Positions 8,609 through 15,945 of a DNA stretch of 22,010 bases are shown here, one piece after another. Source of the DNA: JBNKDD01 sp050288085 (GTDB taxonomy: Bacteria > Chloroflexota > Anaerolineae > Aggregatilineales > UBA3940). A model generated the notes under the pieces. That model searched no databases and had not been told where the DNA came from. It saw nothing but the letters and a program-made list of their open reading frames with translations. The DNA is taken from the NCBI GenBank assembly GCA_050288085.1, contig JBNKDD010000066.1:1-22010 (forward strand). Direction: 5' to 3'. The position numbers and the translations under genes were made by a program. How positions within the stretch are numbered: the first letter of the stretch is position 1; each line of letters starts with the position of its first letter.

Positions 8609-10339
8609 ATGGAACGTACCGTCCCACGCACGGACAGCGACGAGATCGAACTTTATGTTCGCACTTATTATTCCCTGCTTCGCAGCAGTGGCGAAGTGGC
8701 GATTGACACCCTGGTTGAATCGCATGTAGGGATGGAATCGCTGCTGCATCCCCGTGCTCGTGAGATCAACCCCGATGTAGACGCTTTGACTTATACGTCA
8801 CTGCGTCTGCCATCTTGCCTCGCTAAGACCCGGCTGGTCGTTCTGGGGCAGCGCCGTGAGAACTTCCGGCGGTGGGGTTACGATTTAGACGACTGGCAGG
8901 AGGTCGCCGCACCGGCCCGCCGACGCCGGGCTTTCTTCGATGGAGAGGAAACGCTCGCGCTGTATATCGCCAGCCGGTCGGACATCGACGATATTATTCC
9001 CTCGCTCACCGCCTATCAGATCGAGTGGAATAAGATCCACCGTTATCTGAGTGCGCCGCCCAACCGGGCTTTTGTCGGGGAACTCCAACCCGGCCAGCCC
9101 TTGTGTGAACCTGATGTCGAAACGCTGGCCGAAATGCTTGACCTGACCCCTGATGATATCCGCCGTCTGTGCGCGGTCTGGGGGGATGAGTCCGCCATCC
9201 TGACTTTGCAGCAAATGGCCCGTGAGCCGAAGCGTTTTGCTTTGAAGCTCCTGGTGGGTTCACTGGCTGATTATCGCAGGGCAACACTGCTCTGGTGGAG
9301 CAACATCCGCAGCAGCAGCCCTGAGATCGACTACGAATCGAAGCCGGTCTATTTTGTCAGCAGCAACACTCACAGCCTGGTCAATCTATGGTCGGGCTAC
9401 GCACTTCGTCAACGTGATGCCCTCCACGCTTACATCGAAGAGGCCGGTCACGTTGACCTGTTAGCCGAGTACCGGGATATCGAAGACCGGACGGTGTCCA
9501 GCAGCCGGGAGAACTTCCTGTACTATGCGATGAAGAAGTATCTTCAGGACAGTGACCCGGCGACCAGGGAGCATCGTTTTGAGGAGGAGCGGTCGGTTGG
9601 CATTCACCGCCTTCCCAGCGAAGAAGGCTTTGACCTGACCGCCCAGGTGATCGAGATTTGCAAGGCTAAACCCGATTGGCTCGATCCGCGCATCTGCCAG
9701 GATGGGATCGAACTGCTGGCAGACAGCAACGCTTTGATCGTCAATATTGACTATCCGCTGGGCATGGCAGCCTATGACATCCTGACCCGTGTCGAGGAGA
9801 ACGTCGGCGAAATCCGGGGCGTCTATATCATGGGCAAGGCGGCCACATTAAACAGCCGGGTAGGGGATGTGATGATCCCGACGGTTGTCCATGACGAGCA
9901 GTCTGATAATACTTACCTGTTTAATAATTGTTTTGTCGCTGCCGACGTTGCGCCGTTTATGGTGTACGGCAGTGCGCTGGACAATCAGAAGTCGGTGACG
10001 GTGCGGGGAACCTTTTTGCAAAACGCCCGCTACATGAGCGTTTTCTACCGCGAGGGTTACACCGATATCGAGATGGAAGCCGGGCCGTATCTCTCGGCAG
10101 CTTATGAGATGCTCCGCCCCAAGCGCCATCCTTACAACGAGATCGTGTCCCTGCCGCTGTCTAAGTTTGAGGTGGGGATCATTCATTACGCATCCGATAC
10201 GCCGTTAAGCAAAGGCCAGAATCTCGGCGCGGGCAGTCTTTCCTATCGCGGGATGGACCCAACCTACGCAGCGGCCATTGCTGTTTTGAGACGTATCGTT
10301 AACCATGAGATTACGCGTATTCGTAGACAGAATAAATAA
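8609..10339 (+). CDS. Two-domain protein with a nucleoside-phosphorylase-like C-terminal half
   Basis: A 576-aa protein. The N-terminal ~350 residues are mostly helical and unrecognised, with an ARRRR segment near residue 107. The last ~175 residues look like the purine nucleoside phosphorylase/AMP nucleosidase fold. Glycine-rich GVYIMGKAATL (from ~404) is followed by GDVMIP. DIEMEAG (Glu488, Met489, Glu490) matches the ribose-binding EMEG/DMEA motif, and SDT (529-531) sits where the base-contacting Asp lies. The layout recalls AMP nucleosidase, which also has an N-terminal domain before this fold, but the sequence is not typical Amn. From memory it also resembles the uncharacterised DUF6909 proteins, unverified. 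If active it would release a purine base, a fitting substrate supplier for the neighbouring hydroxylases. The start ATG has no strong ribosome binding site; TACGAT lies 5 bp before it. Confidence 0.7.
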   Translation: MERTVPRTDSDEIELYVRTYYSLLRSSGEVAIDTLVESHVGMESLLHPRAREINPDVDALTYTSLRLPSCLAKTRLVVLGQRRENFRRWGYDLDDWQEVAAPARRRRAFFDGEETLALYIASRSDIDDIIPSLTAYQIEWNKIHRYLSAPPNRAFVGELQPGQPLCEPDVETLAEMLDLTPDDIRRLCAVWGDESAILTLQQMAREPKRFALKLLVGSLADYRRATLLWWSNIRSSSPEIDYESKPVYFVSSNTHSLVNLWSGYALRQRDALHAYIEEAGHVDLLAEYRDIEDRTVSSSRENFLYYAMKKYLQDSDPATREHRFEEERSVGIHRLPSEEGFDLTAQVIEICKAKPDWLDPRICQDGIELLADSNALIVNIDYPLGMAAYDILTRVEENVGEIRGVYIMGKAATLNSRVGDVMIPTVVHDEQSDNTYLFNNCFVAADVAPFMVYGSALDNQKSVTVRGTFLQNARYMSVFYREGYTDIEMEAGPYLSAAYEMLRPKRHPYNEIVSLPLSKFEVGIIHYASDTPLSKGQNLGAGSLSYRGMDPTYAAAIAVLRRIVNHEITRIRRQNK

Positions 10340-10349
10340 AAACAAAACA

Positions 10350-10377
10350 GTAAGGACACGGCATGCCGTGTCCCTAC
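10350..10377. repeat. GTAG-type palindromic repeat (copy B)
   Basis: A 28-bp element beginning GTAAGGAC and ending GTCCCTAC. The inner 20 bp (10354-10373) are a perfect palindrome, GGACACGGCATGCCGTGTCC. The outer GTA/TAC also pair, with a single mismatch (10353/10374). It lies 10 bp after the phosphorylase-like gene. Read through, it adds spurious residues to the front of the next gene. Confidence 0.65.
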
Positions 10378-10446
10378 TCCCGCCCCGATTTAATAAGTTG
10401 GGGTAAGACGCAAACGAGAATTGCATTCAACAATGAGGTAAACAGT

Positions 10447-12660
10447 ATGCCGGATAAGATTATTGGGCAGAGTATTCAACGTGTAGACGCAGTTGGTAAA
10501 GTGACCGGCGAGGCGCTGTTCCCTGGTGACCTGAGCATGGACTCCATGCTCCACATGAAGGTGTTGTTTTCCGAACGTGTCCACGCCCGCATCCTGTCCA
10601 TTGATACCAGAGAAGCCCAGGTCCAGCCAGGGGTAGTGGCTATCCTTACGGCTAAAGACGTGCCGGTCAATGAATACGGCCTGATCATACCGGATCAACC
10701 GGTGCTGTGCGGGCCGGGGAGTGACAAACCAGACGCCGACATCGTGCGGACGCTGATGGATCATGTGGCGCTGGTCATTGCCGAGACGGAAGAAGCGGCG
10801 GCTGAGGCCCTGAAATTGATCCAGGTTGAGTACGAAGATTTGCCCGCCGTATTTGATCCACTCGAAGCGATGGAAGATGGCGCACCGCAGCTTCATGCCG
10901 ACACCCCTAACAACATTGCCAAGCATTTTGTCGTTCGCAAAGGGGAGATGGAAGACGGCTGGAAAAAAGCCGACGTGATCATCGAGGGTACTTATACGAC
11001 CTCCTGGCAGGAACACGCCTATTTGCAGCCCGAAGCCGGTTTAGCTTATATCGATGAAGAAGGGCGGGTAACGGTTGAGGTAGGCGGACAGTGGACTCAC
11101 GAAGACCAGGAGCAAATCTACCACGCGCTCAGCCTGCCCCCGGAAAAGGTGCGCGTCATCTACCCGGCAATCGGCGGGGCTTTCGGCGGGCGCGAGGACA
11201 TGTCCGTCCAGATCATCCTGGCTCTGGCAGCCTATAAACTCCAGCGCCCGGTCAAGATCGTCTGGAGCCGCGAGGAGTCGATCACGGGGCATCACAAGCG
11301 CCACCCCTATCACATCGAAGCGAAGTGGGGGGCAACCCGCGACGGTATGCTGACCGCCGCCGAGATGCGTGTCGTCTCCGATTCGGGAGCCTACCTCTAT
11401 ACGTCGGGTAAAGTGCTGGGTAACGCTACCCTGGCCTGTACCGGTCCCTACCTCATTCCTAACGTCAAAGTCGATACTTTTACCGTTTATACCAATAACA
11501 TCCCCAGCGGCGCTTTCAGGGGCTTTGGAGGGCCTCAGGGAGCCTTCGCTGCCGAAAGCCAGATGAATAAACTGGCCGAAGCGCTGGGAATGGACCCGGT
11601 CGAACTCCGCCTGAAGAACGTCCTGCGTGAAGGCGATCTCCTGTCTGTCAATTCGCCGCTGCCGCCGGGTGTTAGCATGGCTGAGGTAATCGAGGAGTGT
11701 GCCAAGCGCGGGGGTTGGGAGCAGGCAGGCAGCAGTTGGAAACGGGAAGAAACGCCCGAAGCATCCGCTCCGACCAGGCGTCGCGGCATCGGATTTGCAT
11801 CGGGCTTCAAGAACGTGGGCTTTAGCTATGGCGCACCGGAGCAGTGTGAGGCCATCATTGAGTTACACGGCGGGGCAGAAATCGAAGAGGTGGTGCTGCG
11901 CCACGCTGCCGCCGAAGTCGGGCAGGGAGCCCATACTGCCCTGGCCCAGATGGCTGCTGAAGCCGCCGGAGTCCCATTTGAGAAGGTCCGCCTGCTGATG
12001 TCCGATACTGCCATTACCGGCAACTCCGGCAGCGTATCGGCCTCGCGGATGACCTTTATGGCGGGCAATTCGATCCGGGGGGCGGTCAAGGAAGCGCTCG
12101 AAGCCTGGGATGATGAAGAGCGTCCGGCCATCGTCCACCATACTTATTACGCACCCAAGACAACCATGTTCGACCCGGAAACCGGCGAATGTGATCCCAA
12201 TGTTGCGTATGGTTACGTCGCAGAGGCGGTCGAGGTTGAGGTTGACCTGGAAACCGGTTTAATTGACGTGATCAACGTGATCTGTGCCGATGATGTTGGC
12301 TACGCGATCAACCCCCAGAATGTCCAGGGACAGATCGAAGGGGCGGTGGTGCAGGCTTTTGGCTACGCTGTGATGGAGCATTTCCAATCGCATAATGGGA
12401 AGGTGCAAACGCCGCATCTGAGTTCCTACCTGATCCCGACCGTGATGGATATCCCTCACAAGGTTGATTCGCTTATCCTGGAATTCGCCGAGGAGCGCGG
12501 CCCCTGGGGAGCGCGGGGTATGGCCGAGATGCCTTATATCCCCCTGGCCCCGGCTATCGCAGCCGCTATCCACGATGCAACCGGCATCTGGTTCGACAGC
12601 CTGCCGCTCATTCCTGACCGGATTGTTTCCCGCCTCCGGGAAGCTGGATTAGGGGGCTGA
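10447..12660 (+). CDS. Molybdenum-binding subunit of a xanthine dehydrogenase/CO dehydrogenase-type hydroxylase
   Basis: A 737-aa catalytic subunit of the CoxL/XdhA type, carrying Mo-molybdopterin cytosine dinucleotide in this family. It opens with the a/b hammerhead domain (RVDAVGKVTGEALFPGDL near residue 12). The MoCo domains follow, with AIGGAFGGREDMS, FRGFGGPQG and the C-terminal Glu of the active site at about residue 694 (GARGMAE). It has no FeS or FAD domain, so it needs a partner, most likely the FAD/FeS fusion at 6787-8217. ATG 10447 is chosen because GAGGT (10435-10439) sits 7 bp upstream. An in-frame ATG at 10363 lies inside palindromic repeat B and would add residues unlike the family. 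It differs strongly from the Mo domain at 2376-5342, so it is not a recent duplicate. Confidence 0.88.
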   Translation: MPDKIIGQSIQRVDAVGKVTGEALFPGDLSMDSMLHMKVLFSERVHARILSIDTREAQVQPGVVAILTAKDVPVNEYGLIIPDQPVLCGPGSDKPDADIVRTLMDHVALVIAETEEAAAEALKLIQVEYEDLPAVFDPLEAMEDGAPQLHADTPNNIAKHFVVRKGEMEDGWKKADVIIEGTYTTSWQEHAYLQPEAGLAYIDEEGRVTVEVGGQWTHEDQEQIYHALSLPPEKVRVIYPAIGGAFGGREDMSVQIILALAAYKLQRPVKIVWSREESITGHHKRHPYHIEAKWGATRDGMLTAAEMRVVSDSGAYLYTSGKVLGNATLACTGPYLIPNVKVDTFTVYTNNIPSGAFRGFGGPQGAFAAESQMNKLAEALGMDPVELRLKNVLREGDLLSVNSPLPPGVSMAEVIEECAKRGGWEQAGSSWKREETPEASAPTRRRGIGFASGFKNVGFSYGAPEQCEAIIELHGGAEIEEVVLRHAAAEVGQGAHTALAQMAAEAAGVPFEKVRLLMSDTAITGNSGSVSASRMTFMAGNSIRGAVKEALEAWDDEERPAIVHHTYYAPKTTMFDPETGECDPNVAYGYVAEAVEVEVDLETGLIDVINVICADDVGYAINPQNVQGQIEGAVVQAFGYAVMEHFQSHNGKVQTPHLSSYLIPTVMDIPHKVDSLILEFAEERGPWGARGMAEMPYIPLAPAIAAAIHDATGIWFDSLPLIPDRIVSRLREAGLGG

Positions 12661-12664
12661 AGCT

Positions 12665-13498
12665 TTGGTCTCAACACCTTTTTCACAAATCCGAGTTGCG
12701 ATCCGGGGCGGGGGTGACCTGGGATCAGGTGTGGCTTATCGCCTGCACACGGTCGGCTTCCCGGTTCTGATCACCGAACTCCCCCACCCGCACTTAGTAC
12801 GCCGCACCGTGTCCTTTGGATCGGCAGCCATCGATGACGCAATCGTCGTCGATGGGATTTCTGCCCGCCGCGTTGATAACCTTGCGCTGGCGTTGGCCGT
12901 TCAATCCAGGGGGAATCTGCCCGTTCTGATCGACCCGGAAGGCGAACTGCTGCCAAGCTATGCTCCTACCGTCCTGGTTGATGCCCGGATGTTGAAACGT
13001 AATCCCGGCCCCTACCCGGTCAATGCCTCGTTGATGATCGGGCTTGGCCCTGGCTTTGATGCTTCTGCCAACTGCGATGCCGTGATCGAAACCAACCGGG
13101 GTCACAACCTGGGGCGGGTGATCTGGAGGGGCAAGCCTGAACCCAACACCGGCATACCGGGCCAGGTCAAGGGACAGGCGGCTAACCGGGTGCTGCGTGC
13201 CCCGATTGATGGTACGGTGACCGGCCTGGTCCCGATTGGTACCCAGTTGGAGCAGGATCAGCCGGTCGCGGAGGTCGATGGCGAGGTTGTCGTCGCGCCT
13301 TTTGAAGGGGTTCTGCGCGGCCTGATCCACGACGGTCTGACCGTGGAGGCCGGTGCAAAAATCGGCGACGTTGATCCGCGCAATGAACCATCTTATTGTT
13401 TTTCCATCTCGGAGAAATCCTTAGCTATTGGTGGAGGCGTGTTAGAGGCTGTGTTGTCATATGCGCCTATCTGGGATCGCATAAGGCGTACACCATGA
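12665..13498 (+). CDS. yqeB: YqeB-family selenium-dependent molybdenum hydroxylase system protein
   Basis: YqeB (EF2563) proteins occur almost only beside selenium-dependent molybdenum hydroxylases. Their biochemical step is not settled. The 277-aa product shows the characteristic N-terminal RGGGDLGSGVAYRL (near residue 14), a Rossmann-like start, then PVLITELPHP, GLGPGF and the conserved IETNRGH. The C-terminal part is a biotinyl/lipoyl-like beta segment (LRAPIDGTVTGLVPIG). The start appears to be TTG at 12665, with AGGGGG at 12651-12656 about 8 bp upstream. It follows the Mo subunit by only 4 bp. Its stop overlaps the start of the next gene by 4 bp (ATGA), so translation is probably coupled. 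Confidence 0.88.
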   Translation: MVSTPFSQIRVAIRGGGDLGSGVAYRLHTVGFPVLITELPHPHLVRRTVSFGSAAIDDAIVVDGISARRVDNLALALAVQSRGNLPVLIDPEGELLPSYAPTVLVDARMLKRNPGPYPVNASLMIGLGPGFDASANCDAVIETNRGHNLGRVIWRGKPEPNTGIPGQVKGQAANRVLRAPIDGTVTGLVPIGTQLEQDQPVAEVDGEVVVAPFEGVLRGLIHDGLTVEAGAKIGDVDPRNEPSYCFSISEKSLAIGGGVLEAVLSYAPIWDRIRRTP

Positions 13499-14847
13499 AT
13501 TTTACACAGGCCGTGCCGATTGCCGTTGGGGACATTATCGCTTTTGTCGGAGCGGGGGGAAAAACCCGCTCCATGTTTCGTTTTGCGGATGAACTGATGC
13601 GGGCTGGCTGGCGGGTGATCACTACCACCACCACCCGTGTTTCTCAGGATGAGCTTCAGTATGCTCCCTGGCGAATCGCATTGGGGGCCAGCGTGCGGCT
13701 GCCGGATTCTCTGGCAGACGAGGTCGAACGCCAGCGCCATGTCTTTGTCTTCACCAAGCTCGAAGCCAATAACAAAGTGCGTGGTGTGCCGTCCGGTTGG
13801 CTGGATAACTATGTCAGCCCGGCTTCCTTTTTCGATATTCTGCTGGTCGAATCCGATGGATCGCGGCGGCTGTCCTTAAAAGCCCCAATGCCCCACGAAC
13901 CGGTTATCCCTGCTTCGGCGACGATTGTCATGCCTATCGTCGGCCTGGATATATTGGGCCAACCTCTGGACGAGGAACATGTCTACGGCGCGGATTTAAT
14001 CACCCAGGAATTTGGCTACGCGCCCGGCGACCCGGTCACGCCCAATGTGATCGTTGCCGTTATGTTAAATCCCCGCTTCGGATTGAAGAACATCCCCCCG
14101 GAAGCACGGGTGATCCCCCTGTTGAACAAGGTGAGCGAACAGGCCCGCCCGGTCGCCCGTGAGATCAGCACCCGGCTGCTGCGAGATCTGATTGTCGAAC
14201 GGGTGTTGATCGGAACCATGAGCGAAGCCGAACCGATCCACGAGGTACAACAGCGGGTCGGGGCAGTGATCCTAGCTGCCGGGGAGTCCCGGCGGATGGG
14301 TCAACCCAAGATGCTGCTGCCCTGGGGCAATAGAACCATTATCCGGCAGGTGTGCCAGCAGGTGATCGCCAGCCCTGGCTTACACGAGATCGTGGTGGTA
14401 ACCGGTCGCTGGCAGGATGAAATCCAGAAGCAGCTTGCCGACCTGCCGGTGCGGGTGATCCACAATCCGCGCTACGATACCGGCGAGATGCTTTCATCGC
14501 TCAAGGTGGGATTAGAGGCGCTCTGGGAATCCTGCGATGCTTGCATGGTCGTGTTGGGTGACCAGCCCTCTATCGATCAGGCCATGATCGGGCAGGTGCT
14601 CCAGGCTTATGCTGAACTGCGGGGCCAGATTGTTGTGCCGGTCTATGCCAACCGGCAGGGACATCCCTTAGTGATCGACCGGGCTTTCTGGGGTGCGATC
14701 CTTGATCTGCCTGAAGGCGCTGCCCCGCGTGATGTGCTCCGCGCCAACCGGCAGGCGATCTACCCGCTGGTGGTGAACAATCCGTCGGTGATCGAGGATA
14801 TCGATACCCCCGACGATTACAACAATGCCACTCGCCGGTCGGGGTAA
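13495..14847 (+). CDS. YqeC-MocA fusion: selenium cofactor biosynthesis domain plus molybdopterin cytidylyltransferase
   Basis: A 450-aa protein joining two cofactor-maturation domains usually encoded separately. Residues 1-~245 match YqeC, the putative selenium-dependent hydroxylase accessory protein, with P-loop-like GAGGKT (19-24), TTTTTRV and LVESDGSRRLSLKAP (from 117). Residues ~255-450 match MocA/YgfJ, which converts Mo-molybdopterin to the cytosine dinucleotide form. They carry LAAGESRRMGQPK (260-272), GDQP (355-358), QGHP (388-391) and DIDTPDDY (435-442). The start ATG 13495 overlaps the yqeB stop in ATGA. A longer in-frame start at 13396 would lie inside yqeB and has no family support. 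The fusion suggests both steps act on cofactor held by one protein before transfer to the two Mo enzymes. This gene closes the cluster. Confidence 0.88.
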   Translation: MNFTQAVPIAVGDIIAFVGAGGKTRSMFRFADELMRAGWRVITTTTTRVSQDELQYAPWRIALGASVRLPDSLADEVERQRHVFVFTKLEANNKVRGVPSGWLDNYVSPASFFDILLVESDGSRRLSLKAPMPHEPVIPASATIVMPIVGLDILGQPLDEEHVYGADLITQEFGYAPGDPVTPNVIVAVMLNPRFGLKNIPPEARVIPLLNKVSEQARPVAREISTRLLRDLIVERVLIGTMSEAEPIHEVQQRVGAVILAAGESRRMGQPKMLLPWGNRTIIRQVCQQVIASPGLHEIVVVTGRWQDEIQKQLADLPVRVIHNPRYDTGEMLSSLKVGLEALWESCDACMVVLGDQPSIDQAMIGQVLQAYAELRGQIVVPVYANRQGHPLVIDRAFWGAILDLPEGAAPRDVLRANRQAIYPLVVNNPSVIEDIDTPDDYNNATRRSG

Positions 14848-14873
14848 GCAACCCTCGTGAATTGGTAATGCCA

Positions 14874-14897
14874 CAGCGGAATCAATTCCGCTGCTAC
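14874..14897 (-). repeat. GTAG-headed palindromic repeat (copy C, minus orientation)
   Basis: Read on the minus strand it begins GTAG and runs into a hairpin with 9-bp arms (CAGCGGAAT and its complement) around a 2-nt centre (14883-14884). It lies 26 bp past the YqeC-MocA stop. The GTAG head followed by a hairpin is shared with copies A and D. Confidence 0.5.
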
Positions 14898-14984
14898 AAA
14901 TGATACGTCTGATAAATCAGACCCGGAGTCCCCCCGGCCTTCTCTAGTTTTTTTGGTCGAATTTATTCGACGTATCAGCTTGAG

Positions 14985-15004
14985 CCTGATGATTTATCAT
15001 CAGG
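14985..15004. repeat. Perfect 9+2+9 bp inverted repeat
   Basis: CCTGATGATTTATCATCAGG pairs fully around a TT centre. It is the longest of three simple hairpins in this intergenic region. It has no T-tract directly after it, so it is not a standard terminator in either direction. Confidence 0.5.
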
Positions 15005-15046
15005 TGACCAAGTCTTCCCCTTCTTGTTCCTTAACGTAATGCCTAT

Positions 15047-15071
15047 GGGGCGACTAGCCAGTTGCCCCTAC
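15047..15071 (-). repeat. GTAGGGGC palindromic repeat (copy D, minus orientation)
   Basis: On the minus strand it begins GTAGGGGCAACT and closes with AGTCGCCCC around a 4-nt loop. The arms are 9 bp with one G:T-type mismatch. It lies 43 bp past the stop of the leftward hydrolase gene. It shares the GTAGGGGC head and GCCCC tail with copy A. Confidence 0.55.
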
Positions 15072-15114
15072 CAATAAATATAGGTTGTTATTTGCCTCGA
15101 ACGCCGTATTAGGC

Positions 15115-15912
15115 TCAGCCAATAGGCTCCCAGCGCCACGTCTCCCCATCCGGCACCACGCGACCCAGTCCAGGCGGCGAAAAGTGATAGGTGCTGACCA
15201 GCCAGTCCTTTTTTACACAGCGTGCTAAAAACGCCCGCCGCGTTGTGACGACTTCCTCCGGCCAGCAATCAAATGTGGCATACCAATCAGGATGCTCAAC
15301 CAGCAGCGGATTGAGCAGCACGTCCGCCACACATACCAACTGATCATTTACCAGTATCGCCATATGATGCGGCGAATGTCCAGGTGTATGGATCGCCGTG
15401 ATACCCGGTATGATCTCACCCTCGCCTGACAGGAAGGTCACCTGATCGGAGATCGGTCCTAATAACTGCTGGAAACTTTCGGCGTGATGGGGTTCGGGAT
15501 TCGATTCGGCAAACCAGTGATCCCATTCGCCGCGCTGCACGTATACGGCAGCATTGGGGAACGTTGGTCGGCCCGCTGCATCCACACAGCCGTTAAAGTG
15601 ATCGGCGTGGCCATGCGTAATGATCAGGCCCGTAATGCTGGCCGGATCGATATTGGCGGCGGCCAGTTCGCGCAGCAGCTCGTTTCCCTCACCAAACCCC
15701 TTTCCCGGATCGATGATCACGCGCTGATCGCCGGTATCAACCAGTAAGGGATTCATCTGCATCGGGATACCGTCCGGGCTTAATCCATAGGCTTCCAGGG
15801 TGGCGGTACGCTCGTCAGGTGTCGCCGGGGCCATCATCACATCCGGGGCTATCAGGAAAAAGCCAACATTCAATGCCACACAGTTAAACTCATCTACTGT
15901 GAATCGGTGCAT
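15115..15912 (-). CDS. Metallo-beta-lactamase-fold hydrolase
   Basis: A 265-aa MBL-fold enzyme with a complete binuclear metal site: HGHADH (His100, His102, Asp104, His105), His179 in TPGHSPHH, Asp197 in VADVLL and His243 in TYHF. It has no signal peptide and should be cytoplasmic. The overall layout resembles the AHL-lactonase/GloB-like hydrolases, but the substrate cannot be assigned. The ribosome binding site is TTGAGGAA 8 bp before the ATG. The same 8-mer occurs again directly upstream (TTGAGGAAGCTTGAGGAA), a small tandem duplication. It starts 33 bp after the guanylate-kinase-like gene and is probably in its operon. Confidence 0.85.
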   Translation of the reverse strand: MHRFTVDEFNCVALNVGFFLIAPDVMMAPATPDERTATLEAYGLSPDGIPMQMNPLLVDTGDQRVIIDPGKGFGEGNELLRELAAANIDPASITGLIITHGHADHFNGCVDAAGRPTFPNAAVYVQRGEWDHWFAESNPEPHHAESFQQLLGPISDQVTFLSGEGEIIPGITAIHTPGHSPHHMAILVNDQLVCVADVLLNPLLVEHPDWYATFDCWPEEVVTTRRAFLARCVKKDWLVSTYHFSPPGLGRVVPDGETWRWEPIG

Positions 15913-15945
15913 TATGATGATTCCTCAAGCTTCCTCAATGAAATT

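Larger units (their letters stand above)
14848..15114. other. Hairpin-rich intergenic region between convergent genes
   Basis: I see no gene in these 267 bp. They contain a series of inverted repeats. The first is repeat C (14874-14897). Next come two 7+2+7 bp perfect hairpins (14907-14922, GTCTGATAAATCAGAC; 14956-14971, GTCGAATTTATTCGAC), then a 9+2+9 bp hairpin (14985-15004, CCTGATGATTTATCATCAGG). The last is repeat D (15047-15071). An outer stem pairs TGATACGTC (14901-14909) with GACGTATCA (14969-14977). A run of seven T's (14948-14954) could mark a transcript end for the + strand cluster. Confidence 0.6.

Noticed and set aside
10363..10446. N-terminal extension of the second Mo subunit
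   Set aside because: It is encoded largely by palindromic repeat B and lacks a ribosome binding site. The ATG at 10447 has GAGGT at ideal spacing and starts where the family does.
2376..12660. Selenocysteine (in-frame TGA with SECIS) in the hydroxylases
   Set aside because: Both Mo-subunit frames are open without TGA. In this family selenium is a labile ligand of the cofactor.
13396..13494. N-terminal extension of the YqeC-MocA protein
   Set aside because: It lies inside the end of yqeB in another frame and does not resemble YqeC. The ATGA overlap at 13495 is a typical coupled start.
14923..14954. Rho-independent terminator after YqeC-MocA
   Set aside because: There is a seven-T run, but the only GC stem directly before it is 4 bp (CCGG/CCGG). 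I noted it within the intergenic description rather than calling it.
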